A DNA stretch of 12,874 nt from JAWWPG01 sp037719575 (GTDB lineage Bacteria; Actinomycetota; Actinomycetes; Propionibacteriales; Nocardioidaceae). Both the position numbers and the translations under genes were made by a program. The stretch spans positions 1 through 12,874 of the forward strand of contig JBBJMF010000084.1 of assembly GCA_037719575.1 (NCBI GenBank), given 5' to 3'. Below, in pieces: positions 1-7,863 of the stretch (the first letter of the stretch is position 1; the number at the start of each line of letters is the position of its first letter). Below the pieces are notes generated by a model. It was not told where the DNA came from. It did not search any database and saw nothing but the letters and a program-made list of their open reading frames with translations.

Positions 1-469
1 CGGTCTCGCCAAGCGCGTCGAAGTGCGACCTGCCCTGTAATCTGGCCCGGCCGCGGGAGACCGCCTCGAGTGTCTTCGTGAGCGTGATCTCGAACGTGGC
101 GAGCCGGGTGTCCACGTAGTCGTCGGTCTCCCGGCGCAGTGCCTCAGCCTCCTCCTGCGCCTTCGCCCGTTCGGCGTCGGCCTCGTGCTTGGCCAGCTTG
201 AACACGTCAGTCTCCCCGACCAGCCGCTCGCGTTCGCCCTGCGCTTCGGCGACGAGACGTTCCGCCTCCTCCTGCGCGCGCGCCACCACCTCGTCGCGTT
301 CGGAGAAGACCTTGACCTGGTCGGCGAACGCTGTCGGCACAGCCTGCTCGAGGCGGGCGATGAGGTCAAGGACCTCGCTTCGGTTGACGACGGCCGATGC
401 CGACATCGGCATCGAGCGCGCCCCCTCCACGAGAGCGCGAAGCTGCGCGATCAGGTGGTTGACATCCAT
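1..469 (-). CDS. SepIVA-like (DivIVA-family) coiled-coil protein, C-terminus cut by window
   Basis: This reading frame opens with ATG at 467-469 and runs off the left edge without a stop, giving 156 visible residues. The first ~45 residues (MDVNHLIAQL onward, with SMPMSASAVVNR at 19-30) resemble the N-terminal DivIVA-like segment of mycobacterial SepIVA, an essential cell-division and envelope factor. From about residue 55 it is a charged heptad-like coiled coil rich in E, A, R and Q (ARAQEEAERLVAEAQ). It then has DDYVDTRLATFE and RGRARLQ, which match the conserved end of SepIVA as I recall it. It looks shorter than mycobacterial SepIVA (about 245 residues), lacking part of the central coil. 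An AAGGAGG at 477-483 supports the start and overlaps the coaD stop codon, 13 bases away, so the gene is probably in the rsmD-coaD operon. F0 subunit B-like coiled coils are the main alternative. Confidence 0.75.
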   Translation of the reverse strand, partial: MDVNHLIAQLRALVEGARSMPMSASAVVNRSEVLDLIARLEQAVPTAFADQVKVFSERDEVVARAQEEAERLVAEAQGERERLVGETDVFKLAKHEADAERAKAQEEAEALRRETDDYVDTRLATFEITLTKTLEAVSRGRARLQGRSHFDALGET

Positions 470-482
470 GGCACTGCCTCCT

Positions 483-989
483 TCATGCGTCTCGCGTCCG
501 GTCCCCGCGCGATGCACCGCCGAGTCGGCTCTTCAGCCGGGCGGCCACGTGGGGTGGGACGAGGCTGGAGACGTCGCCGCCGAAGCGCGCGACCTCCTTG
601 ACCAGGCTCGAGGCGAGGAACGACCATTCAGGGCTCGTCGGCACGAACACGGTCTCGATGCCGGCCAGCTTCTGGTTCATCTGCGCCATCTGCAGCTCGT
701 AGTCGAAGTCGGTGAGCGCTCGCAGGCCCTTCACGATCGCGACGACCTCGTGAGTCACGCAGAAGTCGACGAGAAGCCCGGAGAACGAGTCGACGAGCAC
801 GTTGTCGTGGTGGGCCACAGCCTCGGTCAGCATGTCGATCCGCTCCTCGACGCTAAAGAGGCCCGCCTTGCTCTCGTTGACGAGAACAGCAACGGTCACC
901 TGGTCGAAGAGCCCAGCCGCACGGCCGACGATGTCGACGTGCCCGAAGGTCGGCGGGTCGAAGGAACCCGGGCACACTGCTCTGCGCAT
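483..989 (-). CDS. coaD: Phosphopantetheine adenylyltransferase (PPAT, CoaD)
   Basis: The enzyme transfers AMP from ATP to 4'-phosphopantetheine to make dephospho-CoA, the penultimate step of cytoplasmic coenzyme A synthesis. The 168-residue protein has the nucleotidyltransferase signature GSFDPPTFGH at residues 8-17, the substrate-binding KGLRALTDFDYE segment near 90, and the C-terminal nucleotide-binding SSLVKEVA helix near residue 130. Length is slightly above the usual ~160 because of a basic tail (GGASRGDRTRDA). The ATG is supported by GAGGAG at 995-1000. The rsmD TGA shares one base with this ATG (TGATG), so translation is probably coupled. The rsmD-coaD pairing is common in actinobacteria and other bacteria. 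Both are expected to be constitutive housekeeping functions. Confidence 0.97.
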   Translation of the reverse strand: MRRAVCPGSFDPPTFGHVDIVGRAAGLFDQVTVAVLVNESKAGLFSVEERIDMLTEAVAHHDNVLVDSFSGLLVDFCVTHEVVAIVKGLRALTDFDYELQMAQMNQKLAGIETVFVPTSPEWSFLASSLVKEVARFGGDVSSLVPPHVAARLKSRLGGASRGDRTRDA

Positions 990-1588
990 CAGATCTCCTC
1001 ATCGAGCGGCCGGTCCAGGACCGCGTGATGCGGCAGCTCCCATCGACCGTACCAAAGCATTGTGTCGCCGTATCGGCGGTCGCGCACGGCACGAAAGCCG
1101 GTCGGCCACTCCCACACAGCCGTGCGCCGGGGCCGCTCGACCACGACGGTGGCGCCGGGGGCCAGCCATCCCGACCAGGCGAGGCCAGCGAGCGTGCCCC
1201 CGAGTGCTTCGTTCGTCACGTCGTACGGCGGATCGAGGAACGCCACGTCGTACGACGATCCCTGGGAGGGCAACCCGGATGCCGAGGCCGTGACGACACG
1301 GACCTGGTCGAGGCCGAGGGACCGGGCATTGGCGGCGATCAGGGCACTCACCGCGCGGTTCCGCTCGACGCAGGTCACCATGGTCGACCCCCGTGACGCA
1401 GCCTCGATGCCGATTGCCCCGGAGCCGGCGTACACGTCGAGGAACGAGACGCCCTGCAGCGTGCCCAACGTGGACTCGAGTGAGCTGAAGAGCGCCTCGC
1501 GGACCCGGTCGGCGGTCGGGCGGGTGGAGTCCCCCGGCGGGGTCCGGATCGTCCGGCCCCGGGCGACACCGCCGATGATCCTGGTCAC
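989..1588 (-). CDS. rsmD: 16S rRNA (guanine(966)-N(2))-methyltransferase RsmD
   Basis: RsmD methylates N2 of G966 in 16S rRNA using S-adenosylmethionine during small-subunit assembly. The 199-residue protein has the N-terminal RPTADRVREALF motif (23-34), the SAM-binding loop DVYAGSGAIGIEA (51-63), an acidic ribose-binding segment (CVERN, 73-77) and the catalytic DPPY motif (119-122) of N-methyltransferases. The start is GTG at 1586-1588, preceded by a strong GGAGGAGG at about 1592-1599. It is first in a minus-strand operon with coaD and the SepIVA-like gene. The 116-base gap to the divergent DUF427 gene must hold both promoters. A possible -10 (TAGTCT, minus strand, 1616-1621) lies there, but I see no convincing -35. 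Confidence 0.96.
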   Translation of the reverse strand: MTRIIGGVARGRTIRTPPGDSTRPTADRVREALFSSLESTLGTLQGVSFLDVYAGSGAIGIEAASRGSTMVTCVERNRAVSALIAANARSLGLDQVRVVTASASGLPSQGSSYDVAFLDPPYDVTNEALGGTLAGLAWSGWLAPGATVVVERPRRTAVWEWPTGFRAVRDRRYGDTMLWYGRWELPHHAVLDRPLDEEI

Positions 1589-1704
1589 GTGCCTCCTCCG
1601 GTCGCTGGCCAGCCGAGACTACTTGCGCGCCCGGATCGGCGATGAGACGGTGGCAGCCAGGCGGCGCAGTATCGCGGCCGTCGCGATGTCGCTAAGGAGC
1701 TGGG

Positions 1705-2484
1705 ATGTCCGTCCGAACCGAGCGAAGTGACCGATGGGTCCGTGGGTACGTCGGGGACGTGACCGTCGTCGACAGCCGGGGGCCTCTGCTGTTCTGGGAG
1801 GCGGACTTCCCGGTCCCCCATTACGCGTTCGCCCGCGAGGACGTGCGCACCGATCTCCTTGTGCCGTCGTCTTCGGAGCCTCCACGCGAGCCGTTCTTCT
1901 TCCTCCCCCAAGGCCCGGTGGCGCAGTGGTTCGATCTCGAGGTCGAGGCACGCACCATCCCGCATGCCGCTTGGACCCGAGACGCCCCCGAGCTGGCCGA
2001 CCTGCTGATCTTCAGCTGGCAGCCCGGCCTGCTTGACCGCTGGCTCGAGGAGGACGAGGAGGTGGGCGGTCATCCGCGCGATCCGCACAGCCGAGTAGAC
2101 GCCCTGCCGAGCAGCAGGCACATCGTCGTGTCGCTCGACGGGGACGTCCTGGCAGACACGGCGAGACCGGTGCTGCTCTTCGAGACCGGACTGCCCACGC
2201 GCTACTACGTCCCCCGCGAGGACGTGAACTTCGACGCCCTCACGTCGACCGCGAACCAGAGTCACTGTCCCTACAAGGGCTTTGCGGACCATTACTGGGA
2301 CGTCACCGACAACCCAGAGGCGGCGAACATCGCCTGGTCGTACTCACAGCCATTTCCCGCCGTAGGCCGCATCAAGGACATGGTCGCGTTCTACAACGAG
2401 ATCGTCGACATCGAGATCGACGGCGTCGCTCACCAGCGCGCCGTCTCGCCCTTCAGCAGCAAGGCCCACCGACCCGGCTCGTAG
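1705..2484 (+). CDS. DUF427 domain protein with two tandem DUF427-like halves
   Basis: This 259-residue protein has two related halves. The first (about 12-115) contains GPLLFWEADFPVPHYAFARED. The second (about 138-240) repeats the pattern as RPVLLFETGLPTRYYVPRED and continues with CPYKG (188-192), HYWDV and AWSY, the usual DUF427 marks. The first half keeps the aromatic/PRED-like part but lacks CPYKG, so it may be a degenerate copy. DUF427 is a small beta-rich fold with no established biochemical role that I can name, and no signal peptide or membrane segment is seen. The ATG has a good AAGGAG at 1694-1699. The gene points away from rsmD and toward recG, with only one base between the two stop codons. 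It is a single-gene insertion in an otherwise conserved housekeeping order. The family call is firm; function is unknown. Confidence 0.88.
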   Translation: MSVRTERSDRWVRGYVGDVTVVDSRGPLLFWEADFPVPHYAFAREDVRTDLLVPSSSEPPREPFFFLPQGPVAQWFDLEVEARTIPHAAWTRDAPELADLLIFSWQPGLLDRWLEEDEEVGGHPRDPHSRVDALPSSRHIVVSLDGDVLADTARPVLLFETGLPTRYYVPREDVNFDALTSTANQSHCPYKGFADHYWDVTDNPEAANIAWSYSQPFPAVGRIKDMVAFYNEIVDIEIDGVAHQRAVSPFSSKAHRPGS

Positions 2485-2485
2485 G

Positions 2486-4690
2486 TCAGGACATCTCGAG
2501 GTAGCCGGCCTGCTCCTCGGACAGCATGCGCGCCACCTCGGCGGCGAGCAGTGGATGCCTGTCGAGCAGGGGGTCCACGCTGACGAGCTGCTCAGCCACC
2601 TCGCGCGCGCGTGCGATCAGGTCGCCGTCCCGCACCACCGAGAGCAGCTTCAGGCTGGAGCGGCGCCCCGACTGGAGCGCGCCGAGGACGTCACCCTCGC
2701 GCCTGGTCTCCAGGTCAAGCTGGGAGAGCTCGAAGCCGTCCGAGGTCGAGGCCACCGCATCGAGCCGCTCGCGCGACGGCGAGCCCGTCGGGGCCTCCGT
2801 GACCAGCAGGCACAGCCCCGGCACCGAGCCCCGGCCGACCCGGCCGCGCAGCTGATGCAGCGAAGAGACCCCGAAGCGGTCGGCATCCATCACGACCATG
2901 ACGGAGGCGTTCGCGACGTCGACCCCCACCTCGATGACCGTCGTGGAGACGAGGACGTCGATGTCGCCGGCTGCGAACCTCCGCATCACGTCGTCCTTCT
3001 CGTCGGCAGGCATCCGCCCGTGCAGGACGTAGACCCGCAGGTCGCCAAGCGGGCCGGCCACGAGGTCGGCGGCGACGTCGGCCACCGCCACCGGCGGTCG
3101 GCGCGGCTGGTAGCTCTCGTCGGCGACGGGTTCCTCCATCGCCGACTCGGGCTCGCCGCCGATGCGCGGACACACGACGTACGTCTGGTGTCCCGCGGCA
3201 GCCTCCTCGCGGACGCGCTGCCAGCCCCGCTCCAGCCACGCTGGCTGCTCGGCGGGGACGACCGTGGTCTGGACCTGAGACCTACCCGCGGGGAGCTCCC
3301 GCAGGGTCGAGACGTCGAGGTCACCGAAGACGGTCATGGCGACCGTCCGTGGGATGGGCGTCGCGGTCATGACCAGGACGTGCGGGGGCGTGAACCCGGC
3401 TTTCGCGGTGAGTGCGGCTCGCTGCTCGACGCCGAAGCGATGCTGCTCGTCGACGACGACAAGGCCGAGCTCGGCGAACTGCACCTTCTCCTGCAGGAGC
3501 GCGTGGGTGCCCACGACGATCCCCGCGGAGCCGGAGGCGATGTCGAGCATCGCCGTCCGCCGCTGGGCGGCACCGGCCGAACCGGTCAGCAGCGCGACCC
3601 GGGTGCCTGCATCCTCACCCGTCAGCATCCCCGCCTCGGCGAGCGGGCCGAGCATCGCCATGATCGCCCGATGGTGCTGCAGGGCGAGCACCTCGGTCGG
3701 CGCCAGCAAGGCCGCCTGCCCCCCGGCGTCGACGACCTGCAGCATCGCCCGCAGCGCCACGACAGTCTTGCCGGAGCCGACCTCCCCCTGCAGCAGCCGC
3801 TGCATCGGGTAGGTCCTGGCGAGGTCTCCGGCCACCACGTCGCCGATGTCCCGCTGGCCGCTGGTCAGCTCGAACGGCAGCCGCTCGTCGAACCGGTCGG
3901 CGAGCGCCCCTGGCCGTCGCGGACGGGGCACCGCGGCCAGCGTCCTGGCGAGCGAGCGCCGCTGGGCCAACACGGTCTGCAGCACGAATGCCTCGTCGAA
4001 GCGAAGCCGGTCCCGCGCCCGCTCGAACTCCACAGGCCCGGGGGGCTGGTGGAGGAGGCGCAGGGCCTCGTCGTACCCGACGACGTCGCGCGCCCGCCGC
4101 ACCTCAGCGGGCAGGGGATCCGGGACCTCGTCGAGGACCGCGAGTGCGGTCTCGACACAGCGGGCTACCTGCTGGGACGACATCGCGGCCGTTGCGGGGT
4201 AGATGGGCCAGAACCGCTTGGTCTCCCCTGCCTCGACCTCGACGGCGTCGAGGTCGGCCGCGCCGCGACCCGAGTCGAGCACCTCGAAGAGCGGTTGCAC
4301 CAGCTGGCGACGGCCGTTGAAAAGCCCCACCTTGCCACTGAAGAACGCGACGACCCCGGGCCTCAGCGCCCCGGCGCGCCACTGCTGGTTGAAGAACGTC
4401 ACGGAGATGTCGCGCCTGCCGTCCGTGATGACGACCTCCGTGCGGGTTGCCTGCCGGCCGGTGCCCTTGACGCGGTACCTGGCCTCCCTGGCTGTCTGCA
4501 CCCTGGCCAACACCGTCGCGTGCTCTCCCAGGGTGAGGCTCGAGATGTCGGTCAGCGCTCCGCGGTCGTCGAGCCGGCGCGGGTAGTGGGTCAGCAGGTC
4601 GCGGACCGTCGTGAAACCGAAAGCCTTCTCCAGCGCATTCGCTGCACGCTTGCCGAGCGTCGGTCCGAGCTTGTCCTCCAAGGTCGCCAT
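2486..4690 (-). CDS. recG: ATP-dependent DNA helicase RecG
   Basis: RecG is a double-strand DNA translocase that remodels stalled forks and branched recombination intermediates. From the ATG at 4688-4690 the protein has 734 residues, near the family's usual length. In order it has an N-terminal helical part with YPRRLDDR (36-43), the OB-fold wedge domain (~50-140), Walker A GEVGSGKT (302-309), the Walker B box DEQH (414-417), TATPIPRT (442-449), VLHGRM (555-560), and helicase motif VI QLRGRVGRG (613-621). A short acidic, proline-containing insert sits at about 511-533. The ATG has GGAGG at 4699-4703. An alternative GTG at 4706-4708 would overlap the upstream stop (GTGA) and add six residues, but lacks a ribosome binding site. 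Its upstream neighbour encodes the DAK2 protein; the gene ends one base from the convergent DUF427 gene. Confidence 0.96.
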   Translation of the reverse strand: MATLEDKLGPTLGKRAANALEKAFGFTTVRDLLTHYPRRLDDRGALTDISSLTLGEHATVLARVQTAREARYRVKGTGRQATRTEVVITDGRRDISVTFFNQQWRAGALRPGVVAFFSGKVGLFNGRRQLVQPLFEVLDSGRGAADLDAVEVEAGETKRFWPIYPATAAMSSQQVARCVETALAVLDEVPDPLPAEVRRARDVVGYDEALRLLHQPPGPVEFERARDRLRFDEAFVLQTVLAQRRSLARTLAAVPRPRRPGALADRFDERLPFELTSGQRDIGDVVAGDLARTYPMQRLLQGEVGSGKTVVALRAMLQVVDAGGQAALLAPTEVLALQHHRAIMAMLGPLAEAGMLTGEDAGTRVALLTGSAGAAQRRTAMLDIASGSAGIVVGTHALLQEKVQFAELGLVVVDEQHRFGVEQRAALTAKAGFTPPHVLVMTATPIPRTVAMTVFGDLDVSTLRELPAGRSQVQTTVVPAEQPAWLERGWQRVREEAAAGHQTYVVCPRIGGEPESAMEEPVADESYQPRRPPVAVADVAADLVAGPLGDLRVYVLHGRMPADEKDDVMRRFAAGDIDVLVSTTVIEVGVDVANASVMVVMDADRFGVSSLHQLRGRVGRGSVPGLCLLVTEAPTGSPSRERLDAVASTSDGFELSQLDLETRREGDVLGALQSGRRSSLKLLSVVRDGDLIARAREVAEQLVSVDPLLDRHPLLAAEVARMLSEEQAGYLEMS

Positions 4691-4704
4691 GACGTCGGCC
4701 TCCG

Positions 4705-6324
4705 TCACTCGACGCCGATGAGCAGCGGGTAGCGGGGCTGACCACCCGCGTGGACGGACAGCTCGACGTCCGGCCTCGTCCGCTCGAGCCGCTCCGCGAC
4801 GTTGGCGACCAGGGTGTCGGTGCAGTCGACGCCGGTGACGAGCGTGACCAGCTCGCCCCCGCCGGCCAGCAGCCGCTCGACGACCTCCAACCCCGCAGCA
4901 TCCAGCGTGCCGCCGACAAGGGCGAAGTCCCCCTCCACGATGCCGAGCGTGTCGCCCTCCCGGCAGGGGCCGGCCATCGTCATGGCGTCCCTCGCGGCGA
5001 CGGTGACCGCACCGTGCCGGGCGTGGCTCGCGGCTGTGGTCATCGCGACGACGTCGGCGTCGAACGTCCGTCCCGGCTCGCGTACGGCGACCGCTGCGAG
5101 CCCCTGCACCTGGGCGCGGGTGGGGATCACGGCCACCCGGACGCCTTCCTCGCGGGCCGTGCGGGCGGCTGCTTCCGCCGCCGCGACGGTGTCGGCGTCG
5201 TTCGGCAGCACGATGACCTCGTCTGCGTCGGTCGACCGGATCGCCTCGAGGATCTCCCCGGTCGAGCACCGTGCACCCTGGCGGGCCACGACGACGGCGC
5301 CGGAATCGCTGAAGAGATCGGCAAGCCCGGGGCCGGCGGCGAACGCGACCACACCGCGTCCGCTCGTTGCCTTCCCTCTCGCTGCCTCCGCTCGGCTCAG
5401 CTGGTCGGCGAAATGGGTGACCCGCAGCCGGTGTGGATGACCCGCCTGGATCCCAGCCTCGATGGCGGCTCCGACGTCGTCGACGTGCACGTGGACGTTC
5501 CAGAGCCCGTCGCCGCCGACGACCACCAGCGAGTCGCCGAGGGCGGCGAGCCGTCTGCGCAGCTCACGCACCGCGGCGTCCTCCGCGTCGAGCAGGTACA
5601 TGACCTCGTAGCCCGGCCCCTCAGCCGACAGGTCCGCCCCGGGCATCGCCAGCGTCGGCAGGCCCACGTGCTGGATCGCGGGCGGTGGTCGACGCCCGGT
5701 CAACGTCTCCTCGGCCGCGTCGAGGAGCACACAGAGCCCGCGGCCACCGGCGTCGACGACCCCCGCCGCCTTGAGCACGGCCAGCTGGTCGGGGGTGCGG
5801 TCGAGGGCCTCCCGGGCGGCTTTGGCCGCAGCCCGGATCACGCAGCCGAGCTGCCCGATCGGTTCCTCGGGCAACCCCGGCACGGCCAGCTGCGCGGCGT
5901 CTGCCGCTGCCCTGGCGACACTCAGGATGGTGCCCTCGACCGGCTGGCCGACGGCGTCGTACCCCGCGTCTGCCGCGAGCGTGAGCGTGTCGGCGAGCAG
6001 CGCGCCCGGTCTTCGCGGGTCCCCACGCATCAGCTGGTCGGTGCCCGCGCGGAGCAGCTGGGACAAGATCACGCCCGAGTTGCCACGCGCCCCGAGCAGA
6101 GCGCCGCGGGCGAACACCGTCAGCGCCGCCACGAGCGACTCCGGCGCTGCGTCGACCAGGCTCTGCCGCGCCGCCTCGAAGGTCAGGTAGAGGTTGGTCC
6201 CGGTATCGCCGTCGGGAACCGGATAGACGTTGAGGGCGTCGATCTCCTCGCGCGCAGCGCCGAGCCCCTCGAGCCCGAGGTCGCACCACTGCTGCAGCAG
6301 TGCCATCTGCGGCTGGTCGCTCAC
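4705..6324 (-). CDS. DAK2 (DhaL) domain protein, FakA/YloV-like putative kinase subunit
   Basis: This 539-residue protein has an N-terminal DhaL nucleotide-binding domain (~1-200) with NVYPVPDGDTGTN (32-44), whose aspartates bind Mg-ATP in the family, and GARGNSGVILSQ (78-89). A middle domain and a C-terminal domain (roughly 390-539) follow, as in FakA of Gram-positive bacteria. FakA works with a fatty-acid-binding FakB (DegV family) to phosphorylate exogenous fatty acids. Whether this actinobacterial relative does so is inference, and no fakB lies in the window. Dihydroxyacetone kinase is unlikely because the architecture is FakA-like and no DhaK is present. The start is GTG at 6322-6324, with GAGG seven bases upstream; the next ATG (6306) lacks a binding site. 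Its stop lies 14 bases before the recG ATG, so the two genes are probably cotranscribed. The DAK2-recG pairing recurs in actinobacteria and Firmicutes. Confidence 0.9.
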   Translation of the reverse strand: MSDQPQMALLQQWCDLGLEGLGAAREEIDALNVYPVPDGDTGTNLYLTFEAARQSLVDAAPESLVAALTVFARGALLGARGNSGVILSQLLRAGTDQLMRGDPRRPGALLADTLTLAADAGYDAVGQPVEGTILSVARAAADAAQLAVPGLPEEPIGQLGCVIRAAAKAAREALDRTPDQLAVLKAAGVVDAGGRGLCVLLDAAEETLTGRRPPPAIQHVGLPTLAMPGADLSAEGPGYEVMYLLDAEDAAVRELRRRLAALGDSLVVVGGDGLWNVHVHVDDVGAAIEAGIQAGHPHRLRVTHFADQLSRAEAARGKATSGRGVVAFAAGPGLADLFSDSGAVVVARQGARCSTGEILEAIRSTDADEVIVLPNDADTVAAAEAAARTAREEGVRVAVIPTRAQVQGLAAVAVREPGRTFDADVVAMTTAASHARHGAVTVAARDAMTMAGPCREGDTLGIVEGDFALVGGTLDAAGLEVVERLLAGGGELVTLVTGVDCTDTLVANVAERLERTRPDVELSVHAGGQPRYPLLIGVE

Positions 6325-6459
6325 GGTCTGACCTCGGGTGGTCGCGGGGCCGCGGTCGGCCCGGTCTTGAAGAGATTTCGAGAGTCAGGGTACGGCGACC
6401 AGGGCCGTGGCGGCGAAACGGGCACCGTCGTGGATTCGCCTCCGCCGGGCGCGATCCGT

Positions 6460-6465
6460 TATTCT
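6460..6465 (+). promoter_or_regulatory. Candidate -10 element for rpmB
   Basis: The hexamer TATTCT lies 58 bases before the rpmB start, inside the 199-base gap between the divergent DAK2 gene and rpmB. It matches the TANNNT pattern of actinobacterial housekeeping promoters. The best -35 is only TTCGCC at 6435-6440 with a 19-base spacer, so this is tentative. On the minus strand, TACCCT (6387-6392) is a similarly weak -10 candidate for the DAK2-recG operon. Confidence 0.3.
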
Positions 6466-6523
6466 TGGCCGGTTGCCCCGTGAGGCGACCCCCAAACGAT
6501 CCGCTCATCAACAGGAGTACACC

Positions 6524-6709
6524 GTGGCCGCCGTCTGTGACATCTGCGCCAAGGGTCCCGGCTTCGGTCACAACGTGTCGCACTCACACCGTCGTACCAA
6601 CCGGCGCTTCAACCCGAACATCCAGCGCGTCCGCGCCGTCGTCAACGGCACCCCGAAGAGACTCAACGTCTGCACCTCCTGCCTCAAGGCCGGCAAAGTC
6701 ACCCGCTGA
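6524..6709 (+). CDS. rpmB: 50S ribosomal protein L28, zinc-binding (C+) form
   Basis: L28 is a small basic protein of the large ribosomal subunit. The gene starts at GTG 6524-6526, six bases after AGGAG (6513-6517), and encodes 61 residues. The fold-typical GPGFGHNVSHSHRRTNRRF lies at residues 11-29. Two CxxC pairs, at Cys5/Cys8 and Cys50/Cys53, form a zinc ribbon, so this is the C+ form rather than the cysteine-free paralog that many actinobacteria express under zinc starvation. It is transcribed alone on the plus strand, divergent from the DAK2-recG operon and convergent with thiL. In-frame codons continue upstream to about 6407, but homology and the binding site fix the start at the GTG. 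Confidence 0.97.
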   Translation: MAAVCDICAKGPGFGHNVSHSHRRTNRRFNPNIQRVRAVVNGTPKRLNVCTSCLKAGKVTR

Positions 6710-6752
6710 CCCACCCCACCGCATCAAGCGTTGCGCGTGGCGCGCGGAGGGC

Positions 6753-7715
6753 TCACCGGAAGTGCTGGTGCCCGGCGGCCTCGGGGTAGGGCTCGCCGTC
6801 GACCGTCACCCGGCCCGCCTCCCCGTCGGTGAGGACCCGCCCGACCGGACGCCACGAGTCGGGCAGCGACGTACCGGCCGGGAACGTGGCGACCAGCCCG
6901 TAGTCGTCGCCGCCAGTGAGCACGAACCGCAGCGGGTCGACCCCCATCGCCGCACCCACCGCCCGCAGCGGCTCGGGCACGTCGAGTCGACCGCTCTCGA
7001 TGTCGATCGCGACCCGGCTGGCGGTCGCGACGTGCCCCACGTCCTGCAGGAACCCGTCACTGACGTCGACCATCGCGGTGGCGCCGAGCCGGGTGGCCTC
7101 CGGTCCCGCGAGGTACGGCGGGCGCGGCTGCCGATGCGCCTCGACCACGGCGCGGGGGGACCGGAACCCACGGGCGAGCACCACATACCCGGCCTCGGCC
7201 CAGCCCTGGCGGCCCGCCATGGCCACCACGTCGCCGGCCCGCGCGCCGTCTCGTCGTACGACGCCGTGCTCGCACACCCCGAGCACCGTTACGCAGACCG
7301 TGATGGCCGGTGCCGCCGTGAGGTCGCCTCCGACGACGGAAGCGCCGACCACCTCGGCCTCCTCACCCAGTCCGTCGGCGAGCTCCAGCAGCCACGCCGA
7401 GTCGACCTCGGCAGGACAACCCAGCCCGACGAGCAGCGCCGTCGCCACACCACCCATCGCGTTGATGTCGGACATGCTCTCGGCAGCAGCCTTGTGGCCG
7501 ACGTCCGTTGCCGACGACCAGTCGAGCCGGAAGTGCCGGTCCTGGACGAGCATGTCCACCGAGGCCACCACGGAGCTCCCGGGGACCGAGACGATAGCGG
7601 CGTCGTCGCCGGGGCCGACCTGCACGTGCGGTCCCTGCGCGAAGCGTGCCGTGATCGCATCGACAAGCGCGAACTCACCGATCTGGCCAGCGGTGTGACC
7701 CCGTCCGTCTGCCAT
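6753..7715 (-). CDS. thiL: Thiamine-monophosphate kinase ThiL
   Basis: ThiL phosphorylates thiamine monophosphate with ATP to give thiamine pyrophosphate. With the ATG at 7713-7715 the protein has 320 residues, typical of the family. It shows the PurM/ThiL-superfamily pattern: GEFALVD near the N-terminus, GPGDDAA (34-40) for Mg-ATP, SVDMLVQDRHFR (52-63), GGDLT (129-133), DVSDGFLQD (217-225) and GGDDYGL (268-274). An ATG at 7725-7727 would add four residues; the inner ATG is preferred because GAGGGAG lies just upstream of it and nothing similar precedes the outer one. The C-terminus faces rpmB across 43 bases, and the start diverges from the Lrp/AsnC-type gene. In mycobacteria ung lies between thiL and rpmB; here it is absent. 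I see no thiamine riboswitch upstream. Confidence 0.95.
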   Translation of the reverse strand: MADGRGHTAGQIGEFALVDAITARFAQGPHVQVGPGDDAAIVSVPGSSVVASVDMLVQDRHFRLDWSSATDVGHKAAAESMSDINAMGGVATALLVGLGCPAEVDSAWLLELADGLGEEAEVVGASVVGGDLTAAPAITVCVTVLGVCEHGVVRRDGARAGDVVAMAGRQGWAEAGYVVLARGFRSPRAVVEAHRQPRPPYLAGPEATRLGATAMVDVSDGFLQDVGHVATASRVAIDIESGRLDVPEPLRAVGAAMGVDPLRFVLTGGDDYGLVATFPAGTSLPDSWRPVGRVLTDGEAGRVTVDGEPYPEAAGHQHFR

Positions 7716-7757
7716 CTGCTCCCTCATCGACCGTGCCGAACCCCCGGGCTCGCCCGC

Positions 7758-7788
7758 TTAACCGGGCAGCCTCCACAGACGGTAGCGT
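7758..7788 (+). promoter_or_regulatory. Candidate promoter for the Lrp/AsnC-type gene
   Basis: TTAACC (7758-7763) and TAGCGT (7783-7788) are spaced by 19 bases and resemble actinobacterial TTGACN/TANNNT elements. They would start a transcript about 70 bases before the GTG at 7864. The call rests only on pattern resemblance in the thiL divergent gap. The -35 part overlaps a small inverted repeat (GCCCG 7752-7756 with CGGGC 7763-7767), which could be chance in such GC-rich DNA. Confidence 0.33.
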
Positions 7789-7863
7789 GACCATCGCTGC
7801 ATCTCTGCACCGTTGCGCCACGGCATCGCTGAATTGCAACACTCGACTCACCGGAGGTCCCCA

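Noticed and set aside
4691..5269. A frame extending recG upstream by about 190 residues to 5269
   Set aside because: The extension overlaps the DAK2 gene, is Arg/Gly-rich low-complexity sequence typical of an out-of-frame reading of GC-rich DNA, and RecG homology starts at the ATG 4688-4690.
4705..6324. Dihydroxyacetone kinase
   Set aside because: The protein has a FakA/YloV-like three-part architecture and no DhaK domain or gene beside it.
6710..6752. Terminator between rpmB and thiL (GCGCG 6733-6737 with CGCGC 6741-6745)
   Set aside because: A five-base GC stem with a three-base loop is expected by chance in such DNA and there is no T-run.
2555..7790. Very long plus-strand open frames opposite recG (725 residues), opposite the DAK2 gene (577 residues) and opposite thiL (496 residues)
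   Set aside because: They mirror the minus-strand genes, have no recognisable domains and show the His/Arg/Asp/Gly-rich composition of antisense readings of GC-rich coding DNA.
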